Assembly (NCBI GenBank): GCA_047967505.1
Contig: CM106540.1
Source: Dipteris shenzhenensis
Lineage: Eukaryota; Polypodiophyta; Polypodiopsida; Gleicheniales
Direction: 5' to 3' (one strand)
DNA: 64,000 bases
Shown: positions 33,211-47,219 of the stretch, piece by piece
How positions within the stretch are numbered: position 1 is the first letter of the stretch
Layout of the letters: every line of letters begins with the position of its first letter
Position numbers and translations under genes: made by a program
Notes under the pieces: model-generated
The model's database searches: none
The model's input: only the letters and a program-made list of their open reading frames with translations
Told to the model about the DNA's origin: nothing

Positions 33211-33215
33211 AAGAT

Positions 33216-35150
33216 TTCATAAATAAAGATGAAGTATGTTTGAAATAGGTCTTAAGAGGTGATTCTTATGTGCCATAGGAGCCTAAGGCATTCACACATA
33301 TAACATGCGGTTTTGCAATTTTTGTCATGCAATTGGAGAGTAGTTTTTTTTTTTCTTGACGCAGATGAAACATACTATCTTATATTAAGTAAAACAAAAA
33401 CAATCCACCTAGGAGTGCACCGACAATAGAGCAGCAACAAGCCTTATTTATAGGTAGAGCAACATCAACAACCTAGCTTATTTATAGGCACCAAAGCAAC
33501 AACATTATATTGTTTACAGGCTAAGGAATAACTAGTCGGTTGTTTATGCACTGAGAATCAATTGAACTTTTTACAAATTGACCCGTCAGTGTATCAATTT
33601 TCGACTAGTAGCAAAGGGGATCCAGGCTTCTCACTTCATTCTATGGTAACAACTCAACCTAGACATGAAAGGTCTTCAAGATTAGGATCTATTACATTAT
33701 TCGTGTGCGTGCCTTGGTTGTAGTGCTTGCGTGGAATGAAAGTTTGGAATGCTTGCCTTCAAATACGCGATGCTCATTATGCATGACCAAAAATATGCTT
33801 TGAAGGCATGCTTGTAATTAGTCATTGCATCAATTTTAAGATCTATGATTTGAAGGTTTTTTTAAAGAATGCAATTTTGAAATGATTACCTTCATATAAA
33901 AAATGCATCCTTCTAATCATTGCATTGCTTTGAAGATGTGCATGCTTCTAATCCTTCAAATGCTTTCAGTCTCTATATTGCTTCAAAGATTAATGCATGT
34001 TTATAATACTCTGAACATGCAACCACACAAGAATCTACCATTTGAAACCCTTACCCTCTTTTCTTGAGCTCTCACACTCCTCTAAATCCATGTCCTAGAA
34101 TCTTGCCAACCGACCTTACTTCTTAAGTGATCATGGATCAAGGGTTGTCTTATAAGTGTTGCTCAAGATAAGTGACTCTCATATTATGTGAAGTCCCCCA
34201 AGAGTTTTGTTATATATTTTTCTAAAAAATGACCCAAAAAATCAAGTCCCCCTAGCTTAGCCAAGGAAAAGCTTGCAAAAATTTGAAAAAGCTCGCAAAA
34301 AATAAACACCTGATAGCCTTCAAGAAGTATTCCTTGTCACTAGTATGCAACTTATAGAGTATATCTTTATTATTCTTATTCTTTCACGTAGCTTCAATGA
34401 AACGATTTTCTTAAACATTTATCCCTATGATTGTGCTAAAAAGCAAAATAACTATCTTGGCTCTAAATATAAGTCGCTCTAAATATAGGTTGCACCATTG
34501 AAAAAAAGAATTAAATATTTCATTTTATTTTTATTTTTAAAAATAAACTTTACATTTTAAATTTCCTTCTAATTATTATAGCAAGGGACGGGAGAGTGAT
34601 AGCGCAGGGAGAGCAATGGTGAGGGGAGGATGAGGGAAGGCTAGAAAGAAGGGAAAGATGGCAATGAGGGGGAGAGGAGAAAGGGGGATGTTGAGACCCA
34701 GAGGTGAAAATAAGGGGATGGTCGAGAGCAAAAGGGACATTGAATTTTTTCAAAAATCTATGTTATAAAATTTTAAAACAATTAAATTGATTTAAATTTT
34801 ATTATTAAATAAATTAAACATTAAGATTTTGACAAGTCTTAACATAGAGAAAAAGAATTAAATATTCCACTTGATGTTCTTCTTATTTAAGCAAAATCAA
34901 AATTTAAATTAAAAAGTTCTAAATTTATATTCCAATCTAATTATGGAGGCAAGAGAGGGGGGATTGGTGGTGAATAGAGGAGGCTGGCAATTTGGGGAGA
35001 CAAAAAGGAAGAGGACTAAACTGAAAAGGATAATATTTTAAAAGGAATTTTAAACTTTTAATTAAAAGTAAATTAAAATATAGCTTTAAAAAATTGAAGT
35101 TAAAATATATTCTTTAACCAAAATTATTAGCCGCCCCCGCCCCCCCTTCT
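33216..35150. other. No gene seen
   Basis: AT-rich sequence with a poly-T run at about 33,346 followed by CTTGACGCAGATG, several TTTAAA-rich tracts and a purine-rich patch at 34,590-34,700. No domain, LTR or repeat boundary could be supported. Confidence 0.4.
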
Positions 35151-35154
35151 TCCC

Positions 35155-35640
35155 CCAAAACCTATCACATGTGAAATAGGTTTAAGGGCCAAGGAAGGGG
35201 GGAGGAGGTGGTGAGGGGATTAGCCCCCAATCGTGCCCCCTGCCCCCCCCCTTCCCTGTCCTATTGCATGCTCAATAGGTTAGTGTGGGGGGCGGGGCGG
35301 TGTGTGTGTTGCAGAGTAGGGGAGGATATTGGGGTTGATTTCTTGCTCCCCCTCCTATTGCATGCACAATAGGTATGTCTGTGTGTGTGGGGGGGGAGGT
35401 AGAGGAGGGGAGGCTAATTGCCCCCCCCCAAAACCTATTGCACATGCAACAGGTCTCTCTGTGTGTGTGGGTTGGGTGGGGGGGGGCACATGAGAGGAGG
35501 CTAAGTGAGAGTTAATCCACCTCCCCCCCCAACCCTCAACCTATTGCATAGGCAACAAGTCAGTGTTTGTGTTTGTGGAGGGGTGTAGAAGAGGGGAGAC
35601 TAATTCAAGGTTAATCCCATCGCCCCCCCTTCCTTTTAGT
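35155..35640. repeat. Tandem array of palindrome plus C-tract and G-tract units
   Basis: Five units spaced 80-106 bp apart carry CCTATTGCATGCACAATAGG-type dyads (about 35,161, 35,260, 35,354, 35,434, 35,540). Each is followed by a GT/G-rich run (GTGTGTGTGGGGGGGG) and preceded by a C-run (CCCCCCCC). Non-coding. Confidence 0.8.
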
Positions 35641-35682
35641 CCCCCTCTGCAGAATTATTAACCTCATGACCCCAATCTGGCA

Positions 35683-36080
<398 letters not shown>

Positions 36081-36125
36081 ATTTACCTTTGAATTTTTCT
36101 CTTACCCCCACCGAATGATGTTGTC

Positions 36126-36390
36126 ATGAAGGGGTGGTTTTTGAAAGCATTACCGCCTACCATTGCTATAAGGTTGGTTGTCAAACTCCCTGAACATGCC
36201 TCACCCCAAGACTTCCTGAAGGAAGCAGTCAAGATGAAACGGTCACAGTTAAGTTTTGCCTCATTATCAAGTAAGACCACCCACTTCCCAAGAGAGGAGG
36301 GATCATCTACATGGCAGCAACTTAAGAAGGAGTTAGAAGAAATCAAAGAAGGTTTGAAGGATCTTGCACTCTTGTCCTTGCCCTTCACTT
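36126..36390 (+). pseudogene. Possible gag-like fragment
   Basis: A frame reads MKGWFLKALPPTIAIRLVVK, then HASPQDFLKEAVKMKRSQLS and QQLKKELEEIKEGLKDL, with a predicted coiled coil at the end. The style resembles retroelement gag regions but no zinc knuckle follows; the next sequence is CTTTTCC-rich. Weak. Confidence 0.3.
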
Positions 36391-37430
36391 TCCTCTTTCC
36401 TTGCCTTTTGTTTTGCCTTTTTCTTGTTTCTTCTTGCCTCTTGACTTTTATTTTTCCTTTTGCCTCTTGTATTCAATCATTTTCCTCTAGATCTCTTGCC
36501 CTTCCTTTTCCTCTCATGCCCTTTCAGACATTTCACTTTTCTCCCTTTTCGTCCCAGCCTTAATTTTCCACTAGATCTCTTTGCTTTTGAAGATTATCAT
36601 GGATCCAAATCCTAAGCCGGATTTTTAAATCTTTTTTAATCCACATGGATCAACCTTGAATGCTCTAGCTTCTCTTTCTAGAGATCAACTAGTGACCACC
36701 ATTAATTCCCTATGTCGTTCTCATACTAGTGCTCCTACCAAGACCTTTATAGGTCCAAGTGATAATCAGGGAACCGAATGATTCTATAGGGCCCATGGAG
36801 ACCCCTATCTCTAGAACAAGAAAGAACAATGTGGTGGATCATTCAACCCAAAAATTAACTATGAGACATTGTCAAGACTCTACAACTCACGATAGTGGTC
36901 CCTCTTTATAGAGGGACTCTACTAGGGTAGCATTAGAGAGTAAGCATGTCTTCACATTGCATAAGATCCACCTCCTCTCCCAAGTCATGCCTTCTCCATG
37001 CATCTACATCCTACCCCCTCCATGCATCCTTTCTCATATTCCACCTCCATGGCGAGCACAAAGGGGGATCCACATATTCCAATCAATATTCCAATTGGAT
37101 GCATGATTACTAATAATGCCTCAATGAAATGTTTTTGTAAATGGATGTGACGATTGATTCAAATTTACATACATGACACCCACATAAGTGGAAGTGAGTA
37201 TACACTTTTTTAAATGCTTCATTTGAATTTGAAATATATCATGATGATTAGCTAAATTTAAAATTTCAATAGGAAGCTAGTAGCAAATTTGTCATTTCCC
37301 AATTAAAGATGGAGCTCAAGTTAAGTTGCGGAGCCATATCAAGCTACTATCAGGGATGCAAAATCTCGTAAAGCATAGGTATGATAGTGCAAGGCACAAT
37401 TCATTACACTTTTGTGCTTTGTATATTTTT
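36391..37430. other. No supported gene
   Basis: Pyrimidine-rich start, then a decayed reading (MDPNPKPDF, LNALASLSRDQLVTTINSLC near 36,600-36,720) that may be another gag start with stops. Remaining sequence shows nothing recognisable. Confidence 0.35.
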
Positions 37431-37432
37431 GA

Positions 37433-38090
<658 letters not shown>

Positions 38091-38486
38091 ATGGAATTTC
38101 ATATCTAATATCTCATGTATAGATATCCCTAAGTCAGCAGGCTCGAGAAATTCTAAGTAGGAGTGAAGTATAATCTTTCTTCTCCTTTCAATCCCATGGT
38201 ATGGGCTAGGGGGATTTCCCTTGGGGTTACTAAATTTGGGATGTAATCTTCACTTCTAGAGCATGGTTCATGTTTAATTAATTAACCCTTACGTGGCTTT
38301 TTTGGGTGTAATGAAATACCTATTGGTTACCACATATATCCAGAGGTCATCCCCTTTTTAATGTAAACTCTATCAAGGTTGAGAAATGCTAGTAGTCAAG
38401 GATGTCTAGACAAAGGTAATTTTTCTTACCCATATAGGGCTTCATTATACCTTTCCATTCCTTCTAATGCCATATACAAGGGGAGA

Positions 38487-38590
38487 AGTGTGTGTGTGTG
38501 TGTGCATGCATGCATGTGTGCACATGTGTATGTGTGTGTGTGTGCATGTATGCATGCACAGGCACGCGCGCGCATGTGTGTGTGTGTGTA
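38487..38590. repeat. Alternating purine-pyrimidine tract
   Basis: GT, GTGCATGCATGCATG, CACATGTGTATG and GCGCGCGC words in an almost unbroken alternating pattern. Confidence 0.85.
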
Positions 38591-38599
38591 GCTTGCCTA

Positions 38600-41400
38600 A
38601 CTGCATTCCCTCAGCAAGTCCATACATGGTAATCTATGCATGGGCAGTCATCTGCCCATCATCATAGATCTGATTATATTGTTTCCCCACAGAGGGTTAA
38701 AATACCTATACGTAGGTGCCCTTTTTATAGTAGAAGCTTACCCATACATCTTTCTCCAGGAACTTCAAGATGATCTCCTGGCTCCTCTTCATGTTGAATC
38801 CATTGTTCTCAAAAATTTTCATTAGCTTCATGATTTGCATTTAAATCCCCTCTCTCCCTTTATACTATAGGCATAATTTGGGAGTTGATTACTCATTGCA
38901 TTATCTATTAGGAGTCCAATAGTATTTTCCACTTCAAACTGATTAAGCATCCTAAAGTTCACAATTAAAATCTACATTAACTGAGCTATAAATCATTAAT
39001 AGCATGTAGAGATTTCAAAAGCCACTATGGTCTACTCCATAATTCCCAGTAATGGTAACAAAGTTTTCGAAAGTTAGTGTGTATGAGTTTTCCTTTTTAA
39101 AAATCCCAAGATTCTAATGTTCCAAACAAATTTGTCCTTTGTGCCTATGGAGATTAATAACAAGTCTAGTCATTCTAAATATATTATCTATAGGGAGTCC
39201 TTACAAAAATTCCAAGTTTTCATAGCAAGAAAATTCAATGTAGTATGTTTCTTGGAGACCAAAACCCCATCCATTGGTTGTTGGTACCAAGTGAAGGAAT
39301 CTCCATCCCCTTGCTTATCTACCAAAACATTGAGGGAGGTGGTTGGACTCACCTATGCCAATCAATATAAGACAAAAGTTAAAACCTTTGTTTTAAACTT
39401 GTAACTGCAGGCTTCAATGCCCAACTTTGGTTGTTACCCTTGTCCATCCCAATATTTTAGTATAGAGAGCAGGAGTTCAAGAGAAAGTCTAATATCATTT
39501 TTAACTTGATTCAACACTTAAAATGTGCCTATATAATTCCAAGTATTTTAAGGGAAGTTTAGTCTAGGATTTGCTCATCTAAATGCTTCTATCCTTCCTT
39601 TTCTTGTTTTTTAAAAATGTAGCAAAATGATATAACATACTTTAAATCAGCCATGTGCATACTCATAATATCAGTACACAGTTAATAATCCAAGAAATGT
39701 TTCTTCTTAATGCAGTTTCTATAAAGTAGTTTTTAATGGATGGAATGCTCTGCAAGATCATGGCATATCTTTTTGAAACTTACCAATTTATGTCTCTGAA
39801 TTTTTTTCCCCTATAACCTTTTGCAGATAATTATCTTAGCAGTATTCATAAATACATTGCATAGTCTTTCGCTTGGTTATCAAACCCTTCAACATCCTAT
39901 TTGTGAATCTAACCAAGGGAGTGTGTACTACATAGTATGCATCTCTGAATAATCATTAAGAAGCATAAAGACTATAAGGGATGCTAGCTTTGAATGTTCA
40001 TGTGAGGGGTTGATCCCATGATTTCCATCGTGGAACCCTGCATGCTTCTTTGCTATTATCTAAGTTTATCTTCTCCCCAAGTTTGAGCTCATGGTAGCTT
40101 GTAGGCCGATGTGGGTCCCCTCTAATTGTCCAGTATGAGGTCTAGGGACTAGAAACCACAAGATTCTTTTTAAACACAAGGTACCTCTCACAAGTGTTTT
40201 GTGGTTGATGGCTATACTAATTAGAACATATCTAGCCTTTGTTTCCTTAACTTTAAGTGTGTTGGGGTGTACCAAATATTGCCGAAGCTACAACCTCATG
40301 GCCCATAGCTAGTCCTCATGCCTCAAGATCATAGGTATACATAGGGAAGTTGATGTGATCCTACAGAAGGGTTGAATAAAAAGGAGAAGGTTGCCTAACT
40401 GGGATCCAAGTATTGAGTAGCCATGATCCCAATAGTTACTAATAGAGCAACTTGAACATCTTGTAATGACCTATTATTCATGTCGCTAAAGTCAAGAGAA
40501 GGTCGAGTGTCATCATGACTAGAATAGATATTGTAGTAAGCACTAGCTCTTGGGCAGCAATATAGTAAACAATCATACTATGCGGATGTTGACAGTTAGG
40601 TTCCCTCACCCGACTAACTCAAAAATGCCAAATTGGTGTTGTGCTTTGTGAAGATGCTTGCTCTTGCGATCCTAAGTGGATGTTCTCAGGTGAAGAAAAG
40701 GTGCCAACATATAAAACACTCAGAGGTCGGGGATACCTATTGGAGAAGAACTGTGTGATGATGAGAGAATACCAAGTCATGAACACAAACTCTTAAATAG
40801 TGAAGTGTATGCAATAAAATTGAATAGAATATACAATCCATTGATCCTTCACTTGTATTGAATCAAACTCTTCAGGATACAACCAAGGTGCCTTGGCTTG
40901 TAGTGAACACTCCCTATCCTAGCAAACTCAAGTTAGAGGAAGATAAATTTGCACCCTGCTCTCTTGTTCTCTTCTCTGCCTATTACAATCATGTCACTAC
41001 TTAAGGAACGCCTTTCAAAAAAGTGTGCACTTGGTGCACCAACCTCCATCTACTGATTGGTTGTGTGGCCATGATCAACTACACCTTTGCTACAAAATTG
41101 GTGCTCGGTTGACTCCACCACTTCTAATGGAGGTCAACGCTTAGTGACCGCATGCATGTTAGCCTAATTCAAGGTCTTATATATTGCCTTATCTACCCTT
41201 TCCCGTGTCCTCATGGACTAGAAATAACTAGCCATTTCTTGAACATGGAGGCTCTAGGGTTGAAGCCTCATGCTTGTTGATGCCTTCAACAGATGAGAGG
41301 TTGGGTACAACCTAGCTACCGGGATGAACTCGCCTCATTTGATGTCAAAGTGCAAGGAGGGGAACGTGGTGTCTTAGTGTCAAAATGGTGGCCCCTTGGT
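38600..41400. other. No gene seen
   Basis: About 2.8 kb of low-GC sequence with only short ORFs, none with a recognisable motif. A plus-strand frame at 39,117-39,404 reads without stops for 95 codons but matches nothing I know. Confidence 0.4.
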
Positions 41401-42479
41401 GGCCAAGGATAGATGTTGATAACCCGCTCAGGATGGGTGAGCCAATCCATCATCGAGACTTTGTCTCTACAGGATCTTTAGATGATACAGTGATATCCAA
41501 CATTGCAAAATTGGTATAATACTACTGGACTTGGCTAACCTGCTCTTGCCACTTCATGCCCGGATCCTTACATAAGTTGTGAATATTATCTCACATAAAC
41601 TTAGATTTTGTTACGTGAGTATTGATTAACTTCTCAAGCTCTTGCAAAAGATTGCCATAGTAAATGGGTAGCTCGGGCATAGTGGGCTTTGGTAGCTTGC
41701 ATACTTGGGCAAGAATCAACCTACGCTCGGTCTTGAAAATGTTATGTTACCATCGAGCATGCTCCTTAACAAAACGGTTAAATTCTCTTATCGCTCAATC
41801 GTATACTGAGACTATCGACTGTATGGGTTCCAAAACCCCTTTTGCTGCATAGAGTATGGGGGAGCAAACATCTCTATTGCTTTGGTCTGCCACCTGATAG
41901 TGAATGGGCATCTCCTCCCGATTGCAAAACTTCCATGGTGGGGATTAGGGAGATCCTCAATTGGCAAAGTGGGCAAGACCTCTGCTATTTGCTTCCTCTG
42001 CACCCCTAAATCTAATGTCTTAGCCAAAAACTAGACCTACATTGTGGCATCCTCAAAACTGCATTTGGTGGTCTAAGTAGCTTGCTCGGTACTCTCTGAT
42101 TAGCCTGCTACATTGATTTCAACATTAAATGTACTATGTGGTGGATCACAATGCATTTGCACTGCCATGATCAAACATATAGCTAGCATGTTATATTCTG
42201 ATAAATTCACCAAGGAATTGTCAACCGAGTTATCCATTGTCAAAAATTTCCAGCAGCCGGTAGGGTCCATTCCAAACCAACTTAAAATTCATTTTGATAG
42301 GCCCCAACTTAGCACTATATATTAACACAAGCATACCCTTCTTCAAATGCTTATTCATATTACGTCAATTGTGCCAAGCCTTTGTTCTACGCCGTATTAC
42401 CATCTATTACCAGATAGCTCAGAGATATAACTCGTCTAGGTGGCCTAGCTGATGTAATCACCCCTTGATTCCCTTGGTC
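41401..42479 (-). pseudogene. Decayed 3' part of a gypsy element, unassigned
   Basis: Downstream (minus strand) of the integrase at 42.5 kb. Phrases such as NLLQELEKLINTHVTKSKFM and KTLDLGVQRKQIAEVLPTLP read between stops. They may be the element's tail or a second gag fragment; no LTR was identified. Confidence 0.3.
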
Positions 42480-43150
42480 TCACCTAAGTGATTCTTCATA
42501 TAGAAATCTTAAGAATCGAAACAATAAATTCTAAGGGAACAACTGCTTCTAAGCCAAAGTCCATACGAAAGGGTGTAAGACTGGTAGTTACTTTGCAAGC
42601 AGTGCGATAAGCCCATAAAGCAAAGTGTAGCTTTGTATCCCATTCACCTTCATCGGAATGTATTGTCTTAGCGAGGATGAGTTTTAATGTCTTATTAGTT
42701 GACTCGGATTCACCATTACCATAAGCATAGTAAGTTGTTGAGACTGTCTACATGATTTTGAATTTGGTTTTGAGTAACAGCATCACATCATTGAGGAAAT
42801 GTGTCTCTTGGTCACTAACAAGCTATAGAAGACATCCATACCTACATGTAATATTTTCAAAGATGAACTTAAGAGTTCTCTGAGCTGAGTTGTCTCAAAG
42901 TGCCTTAGCTTCTGTCTACCTAGTAGCATAATCAATGGCAATGATGGTATATTTATTCTGAGTAAACTTGGTTGGTTTAAAAGGACCAAGAAATTCTAAA
43001 CCCTAGCTCTAAAAAGCTTCCTATGGACTTGTCGGTTGCAAAGCCATAGATTGATTTGCCACAATAGATGTCCAATGCATTGACAAATATCACATTGCAT
43101 ACACTTGTTTTGAGAATCTATAAAAATAAAGTTCCATAGACGTGCTTATA
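42480..43150 (-). pseudogene. Ty3/gypsy integrase core (third gypsy element)
   Basis: Read from high to low coordinates: FKPTKFTQNKYTIIAIDYAT (first Asp in IDYAT), FENITCRYGC, VSDQETHFLND (second Asp), YYAYGNGESESTNKTLK (Glu), then LHFALWAYRTACKVTTSLTP and FRMDFGLEAVVPLEF. The DDE triad is thus present, though TAG stops and one frameshift interrupt it. It continues on the same strand from the RNase H and RT at 43.8-45.1 kb, so these are parts of one degenerate element. Confidence 0.8.
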
Positions 43151-44140
43151 ACATTTTTTTGGTAGTCAACTCCCCTTGGAAATGTCCTCCTAATGGACCG
43201 AAGTGAGCCTCTTGCAACATGATAGCTCACTCATGTGGTAAAAGCCAACATCACAGAACTCCATCTACACACTGACGATATAGTTGTCCCACCAACCAAA
43301 ATGTATTTCCAAGATTTTAGAGCTAGTTGCTTGTGTTTGCCTCGATGCATGGTTTTAAAAATGTGCCTTTAGACAAGTAATCCATCAACTCAACAAAATC
43401 ATTTGTCACAAATCAATTGCAAACAATTCAACATCTGGACATTCCATATCAACTCCTTGTGTTTCCTCAAGTGCTGGTAACTTTGACAAATAGTCAATTC
43501 CTAGCTTGTGAAAAATTTTATAGCTAGATTCTCAATAAAACCCTCCAATAAACAAGTCGTCTTTGAATGATAGTCTTATTGAAAGATAAATCAATGCTTG
43601 TAGTAAAAGGCTCCAACAATTTTATAGTTGAATTCTTACAGTAAAAGCCTCCAACAAACAAGCTATCTTTGAATGATAGTCTTATTGATAATGATTGATG
43701 ATCCACATAGAACACAAACTTATGGTTACCAAAGTAAGTAGTGCCTTAGTTTTTGCACACTAAATACCATTCCCAAAGCTTCTTGATCGGTAGTACTATA
43801 ATGTGACTCAGTAGGTGTTAGCAACAGGCTAGCATAATCTATTGGATAGTCTTGCTAACCATCTGGCTAAGCTACCGCCTAAAGCATAATCATAAGCGTC
43901 TGCTTGTACATGGAAGGTAACATCCCACTTTGGTTGTCTAAGAATTGGAGTGTCCATTGCTTGGTTTTTCAAACCACTAATGACTATAGTCAACTCGGCA
44001 TTCCATTCAAACGTAGCATCTTTCTTTGTTAATTCATACAAAGGCGCTACAATTTTGGCAAAGTCTTTGATGAATATTTGATAGAAATTGATAAACCCCA
44101 CAAAAGTAATTAAGTGAGTTAAGTTCTGAGGCTCACACAT
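43151..44140 (-). pseudogene. Ty3/gypsy RT thumb and RNase H, degenerate
   Basis: CEPQNLTHLITFVGFINFYQ and FIKDFAKIVAPLYELTKKDA mark the RT thumb. WNAELTIVISGLKNQAMDTP and PKWDVTFHVQADAYDYALGG mark the RNase H start (first Asp in QADAYDYALG). The rest down to 43,150 is heavily decayed. An imperfect duplication with AAAACCTCCAATAAACAAG / AAAAGCCTCCAACAAACAAG occurs at about 43,540 and 43,643. Confidence 0.75.
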
Positions 44141-44399
44141 CTATTGTATGGCTTTAATTTTAACTGGCTCGGCGGTTCTGATACCATCCTTCAAAATAAC
44201 ATGTCCAAGAAGTATACCAATTTAGACATAAAACACACTCTTAGCTAGATTTAAAAATATACTGCTTGTTTGCATCTGAGTATGACCTTCCCCACGTATT
44301 CGAGATGATCGATATCTAAGGAATACACATAGAAATCATTTAAGTAAATAGCTCATAAATAAAAATAAAGTAAGATAATTTCAGAAAGTTTTAACCATG

Positions 44400-45123
44400 A
44401 GCTTCTAAAACATTGACGGGGCATTTCTCAATCCAAGAGGCATTAATTTGGTTGCAAAGCACTTCATTCTACAATAAAGGCAATCTTTGATTGATATTTT
44501 AGAGACACTGTTATTTGGTTATACCCACTATAACCATCCATAAATGAGCCTCGTCTCATGTCTTGCACCTTGATCCAAAGTTCCATCAATAAAGGGTATA
44601 GGATACAGATCAGTAAAGGGTATAGGATACAAATCAGGAACTGTCTAGGCATTCAACTTCCTATAGTCCACATAGACTTAGAGTTTACCATTTTTCTTAG
44701 GCACAACCACAATAGGAAAAAGCCAACAAAAATGATCAATGGAATATATAAACCATCACGTAGGAGTTGTTCCAATTTAGCTTTCACTTGCTTAGCATAA
44801 TTAGGATTCATTATGTATCTTTGTTGCCATATTGGTTTAGCATATGGGACTCTTATGTTGACATAACTAATCCCCTTAAATGTGTATAGCTCCATGCAAA
44901 CACATCTTTGTATCTGAAAAATAAATCTCTTATAATTTTGAGTCGCTCGAAAGAAAGCTTGGTGCTCACCATTACCATAGCCGAGTGATCTTGTGTGCCA
45001 AGATTCAATTCTTGTGTAGGCTTGGGAACTCTCATCCCTTAACTTTTGCTTGATGTCTACAGCAGCCACTCGAAAAATGTCTATCTCGCCAATGGGTAGG
45101 ATGTGCACTCCATTAACCAACAC
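44400..45123 (-). pseudogene. Ty3/gypsy reverse transcriptase N-terminal part, degenerate
   Basis: KPIWQQRYIMNPNYAKQVKA and LEQLLRDGLYIPLIIFVGFF correspond to the start of the RT; WLCLRKMVNSKSMWTIGS is the divergent VxxPKKNGKxRxCxDYR segment. FMDGYSGYNQITVSLKYQSK is palm motif A region (Asp in MDGYSG). A 24-bp direct duplication (AAAGGGTATAGGATACARAT, about 44,593 and 44,617) disrupts the stretch between them. The YxDD box lies in the decayed section near 44,300 and is not readable. Confidence 0.8.
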
Positions 45124-45580
45124 TCAACATCCTCTAGAAATAGTTCTTTGACTTCCAAATTCTTAGGGTTGACAACAACTCAAAACTTTCTGAGGGTTGG
45201 TTGGTATACACTTATCTTGACCATGTGTCTTGATAGTCATTTCTTTTGTACCGCAATCATGGAGTACCTTGCATTCTTTAGCCAAGATCTTCCCAATAAA
45301 ATTGGGTAAGCATACTGCTCCATAGCAATCACAATACAACTAACTATATAATAGATGTTGCCTATCGATATGACTACATCTTGCAACACACCTTTGGGAT
45401 CAACCGATCGTTGTGCACACTCAGAAGGGTGTTGGCTTATATGATTTAAACTTCAGCCTCTATGCATTCTCTTTAGAAATAATATTCACTCCTGATCCTT
45501 CATCCACTATTACACCTATATAGTTTGCTTCTTAATCTTGATAGTAATTATCAAAACTTCCTCATCAACTACCGAAGTAT
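45124..45580 (-). pseudogene. Ty3/gypsy protease region, degenerate
   Basis: MDEGSGVNIISKENA near 45,500 corresponds to the aspartic protease active-site loop (D-x-G-S/A), with the loop altered to DEGSG. About 60 residues later LPNFIGKILAKECKVLHDC matches the LLGRPWL-type flap/C-terminal motif. Stops are frequent. Confidence 0.55.
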
Positions 45581-45589
45581 CAATTATAG

Positions 45590-45880
45590 GCATGGATGTT
45601 TTTATCGAATCTATGCATATATATTAATATAAAATCTTGGCGAAAGTTTATTGAGCCCATTTTTTTTGTTTCACAATATTAATAGGGATCCAATACACTT
45701 ATATAAATTCTCTTTTGAATTTTGAGAAAAAAATGTAAATTTGCATAAAAGCTTCAAATCTTGGCGAGTCTTTCAAATGTTTATTTTTATTAGGCATAAA
45801 AACTTTTGACACAAATATAAAAGTTTATCTTCTTAATGAAACTAAGGTGAAAAAATCATCCATGATCACACACATAGTGG
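45590..45880. repeat. Dispersed repeat B, copy 1
   Basis: Shares with 61,235-61,465 the words GGATGTTTTTATYGAA, TTAATATAAAATCTTGGC, AAATCYTGGCGAG and GAAAAAATCATCCATGA, in the same order and orientation. It lies just upstream of the third gypsy element's protease, so it could be part of its leader or LTR. Confidence 0.7.
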
Positions 45881-46917
45881 TGAAGGATTCACTTCCTTTG
45901 GTTGCTCGGATGCTCCTCAAATGACTCCTTGATCTGCTAAGTGCTGGTAGTATGGAACTATTTGCATTATCTCAGCAACGATTGGACTCAAAAAGGGCCT
46001 CATAAGGAGTGGATTAGGAAAATGGATTAAGGACTAACAAGGCCTAATAAGGGTTAGGTAAGGGTCCCATCACCCACATGTGAGTCCAAAAAAGTACATC
46101 TCCCTAGGCTTTGGTGGTCCTCAATTGTGCCTCAAAAATTCCATCTTTTCCTAGTTGATACTTGTTTCCATCTTCTTCTCCTAGTTAAGCTCCTATCACT
46201 GATGCCAATTCTTAAGCTTGTTGGGCAGGCCTACTCGAGGATAAAACCTTTTCCTATTCGTGTCACTAGGATCTTGCTACCTCGATTGGTATTGGTTGGA
46301 GGACCGACTGAATCCCTGATGGTTTTCTAGATCATGTTAGAGAAAGCATCATCATTGTACTGAAGCTTTTAGAGGATGGCAAGCAACAACACCTTATCAA
46401 GAGCCCTAGAATATACCTTTTAGGGACTACTATCTTTTAGACTAGTCTTTAGAATTTTTTTGTGATGGAAGGGATCAAGTTTCTCTCCCACATGTGTTTA
46501 TCTATATTGTCGACATAAAGTGGTTCCTTTGAGATTTGGGAGCAAGTTGTATTTCCCCTCCCTATTTTGTATTTTGCTTGTATGCAGAGGTTTGGTGGGA
46601 TTGAGCTTGCTCTCCCCCGCTATTGTAAGATTGGATATTTTTTAATGGACTATTTTACGTTTCAATGTATATCCTTCTTCTTCTCTCCACATTGTCAATA
46701 TCTTGCCAATAAGAAGTGGAAAAAGTACTTTACACATCAAAGTTTGCATTGTATATGTATGTGTATGTGTATATGTATGGGTGTCTATATGGGTGCATTC
46801 TATGGGTATGTGTATTGGGTTGTATATGTTAATTAATTTGGAAAAATGATGTAATATTGTACTAGATAGTTTCCTTACTACCACTACAAACAAGGTTGAG
46901 AAACTAGCAGCAAAGAG

Positions 46918-46920
<3 letters not shown>
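45881..46920. other. No gene seen
   Basis: About 1 kb without recognisable coding or repeat structure. Contains GTATATGTATGTGTATGTG-like runs near 46,750. Confidence 0.4.
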
Positions 46921-46993
<73 letters not shown>

Positions 46994-47008
46994 TGTGTGT
47001 GTGTGTGT
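46921..47008. repeat. (GA)n-(GT)n microsatellite
   Basis: About 35 GA repeats followed by about 9 GT repeats. Confidence 0.95.
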
Positions 47009-47219
47009 AATACATGGGTAGGGGTTGTGAATGAGTGGGATAATTGGTAATAAAGGGAGAGAAAGAACAAAATCAAATCACTAACCTAATGCTTAATCAA
47101 ATGATTCTTTTCTCTTTTTAATCTTTCTTGGGAAACATCCAATCAGATTTCACTATGAATTAGTCATTGTACCAAAATTTCCAAATTTTTATTATTCTAT
47201 ATTTTTTGCCTACATAGGC

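Noticed and set aside
41664-41852. Possible host exon
   Set aside because: Short, lies opposite the decayed gypsy tail, with no splice-consistent neighbours.
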